Part shown: piece after piece, positions 63,160 to 64,000 of the stretch
Position numbering within the stretch: position 1 is the stretch's first letter
Layout: every line of letters begins with the position of its first letter
NCBI RefSeq assembly: GCF_010015585.1
Contig: NW_022985068.1
Location: 1,084,123-1,148,122, forward strand
DNA from: Eremomyces bilateralis CBS 781.70
Taxonomy: Eukaryota; Ascomycota; Dothideomycetes; Eremomycetales; Eremomycetaceae
Reading direction: 5' to 3'
Length of the DNA: 64,000 nucleotides
The notes under the pieces: generated by a model
What the model was told of the DNA's origin: nothing
Databases searched by the model: none
Seen by the model: the letters and a program-made list of their open reading frames with translations, nothing else
Position numbers and translations under genes: made by a program

Positions 63160-64000
63160 ATGCCTCCACGACAAGTTTATGGGCGTCGCCGGAATGCTAC
63201 CCAGTCGTTTTCGTGGTTTGCAAGAACGAGTCCCGCAAAGCCGACATTGAAGACGACTGAAACCAACACGACCGACGAGGGGGCAGAGGACCTTGTTGAA
63301 AAGCTTGGACGGTTGGGATTGGATAATCCGGTGGACTCTACAACCGAAGGTGGAATAAACGTTGGGCGGAAACCCCTGAAGGCAATCAACGGAAATACAA
63401 AGCTCAAAGACGTCGAGAAACATGCGCAGGACGAAATCAAACCAACGGTGTCGAAGGTGCGAGAAGTCGATACAAAGAAGGCCCTAGAGATCCCGTCCAC
63501 CTTGAACACTACCTCAGGGGAATCGAGTGTGGACGTTGAAGATGCCGATTCGAACCGATCTCGATCTCAATCTTTGCACTCGCGATGTGAGTGTCAGCAA
63601 AAAGTGCCTGCCTCAGCGGAATCGAGGCCCCGTTCGCGAAGAAAACGACAACCCAAGACAGTGGAATGTGCCGAAAAATCTTATCTATCGCCTTTGTTAG
63701 ACCTTTGCAGCGACCCCGTTGCACGTCAAGGACCTACTGACTACGCAACGTATGCGGAAACTTTGGAAAAGCATTTCAACATCGCGAAGATTGCAGAGGC
63801 ATCGTACGGAGAAGTATACCGGCTGGCGTTGAAATCATCCCTCCCGGGATTTACCGCTGCCGATGAGAGTGTGCTAAAGATTCTACCCCTGAAACTGCCG
63901 CCGTACGAGGGAGAACCGTCCAATATTGAAATCATGAGCGACATTGAAAATGTCGCATCCGAAGTCCGCCTGCTCCAGAGGATGACTGACATTCCCGGAT
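63160..64000 (+). CDS. Haspin-like serine/threonine kinase, 5' part
   Basis: Starts at ATG 63160 (MPPRQVYGRRRNATQ) and is open to the window edge, 280 codons, no intron so far. The first 190 residues are disordered and basic (ESRPRSRRKRQPKTV). The kinase begins near residue 208: KIAEASYGEVYRL is the Gly-rich loop, ESVLKILPLKLPP the catalytic Lys strand, and ASEVRLLQRMTDIPG the C-helix that in haspins follows an insertion. Haspin phosphorylates histone H3 Thr3 at centromeres in mitosis. The C-terminal lobe lies outside the window. The S. pombe counterpart is Hrk1. Confidence 0.85.
   Translation, partial: MPPRQVYGRRRNATQSFSWFARTSPAKPTLKTTETNTTDEGAEDLVEKLGRLGLDNPVDSTTEGGINVGRKPLKAINGNTKLKDVEKHAQDEIKPTVSKVREVDTKKALEIPSTLNTTSGESSVDVEDADSNRSRSQSLHSRCECQQKVPASAESRPRSRRKRQPKTVECAEKSYLSPLLDLCSDPVARQGPTDYATYAETLEKHFNIAKIAEASYGEVYRLALKSSLPGFTAADESVLKILPLKLPPYEGEPSNIEIMSDIENVASEVRLLQRMTDIPG

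Overview
The window is nuclear DNA of a filamentous ascomycete (Pezizomycotina; gene content and style fit Eurotiomycetes, but genus and species cannot be fixed from the sequence). The evidence is eukaryotic gene structure: short GT-AG introns, mostly 42-60 nt, with CTAAC/CTGAC branch sites just before the acceptor; compact unoperonic genes on both strands; and typical fungal families (ApsA/Num1, Cns1, GPN3, EMC1, eS7, haspin, ferric reductase, SnoaL-like, NmrA-like and BTB proteins). I rebuilt most genes by hand from splice sites and reading phase. Many leftward or rightward open frames appear to start early only because TTG or GTG codons are open upstream; true ATG starts are given below.

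Layout. 0-10.3 kb: 3' end of a PPM1-like leucine carboxyl methyltransferase, a small membrane protein, mitochondrial serine hydroxymethyltransferase (5 exons), a GFA/CENP-V-fold zinc protein (4 exons), and a 1,778-residue ApsA/Num1 cortical anchor. 10.3-14 kb: gene-poor. 14-15.4 kb: Cns1/TTC4 Hsp90 co-chaperone. 15.4-19.4 kb: a decayed island with a Tad-like LINE remnant, a MADS-like small-protein remnant and a host membrane-protein pseudogene, with stops that look like RIP (TGG to TAG). 19.7-25 kb: an intact P1B copper ATPase and, divergent from it, a membrane-anchored linalool dehydratase/isomerase-like protein, sharing a 0.5-kb promoter. 25.2-28.8 kb: a second decayed island with an NmrA-like pseudogene, a frameshifted BTB gene, a broken NACHT gene and a stray STAND N-terminal exon. 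29.4-33.7 kb: 5-oxoprolinase. 33.7-42.2 kb: long gene-poor DNA with one probable 56-residue gene. 42.2-64 kb: dense, intact genes: an unknown fungal protein, GPN3, a PLP-dependent ammonia-lyase-like enzyme, a Prp2/DHX16-type DEAH helicase, a glycosyltransferase-like membrane protein, a nucleoside hydrolase divergent from a ferric reductase, EMC1, a SnoaL-like protein, a glutathione S-transferase, ribosomal protein eS7 and the 5' part of a haspin kinase.

How genes may work together. SHMT and the GFA-fold gene are neighbours that both touch one-carbon/formaldehyde chemistry; 5-oxoprolinase and the GST (far apart) belong to glutathione turnover; the copper ATPase and LDI-like gene are the best candidate for co-regulation because they share one promoter with a CGG-N4-CCG site. 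The two decayed islands bracket this pair. No bacterial features, CRISPR arrays, LTR elements or convincing tRNA genes were seen.
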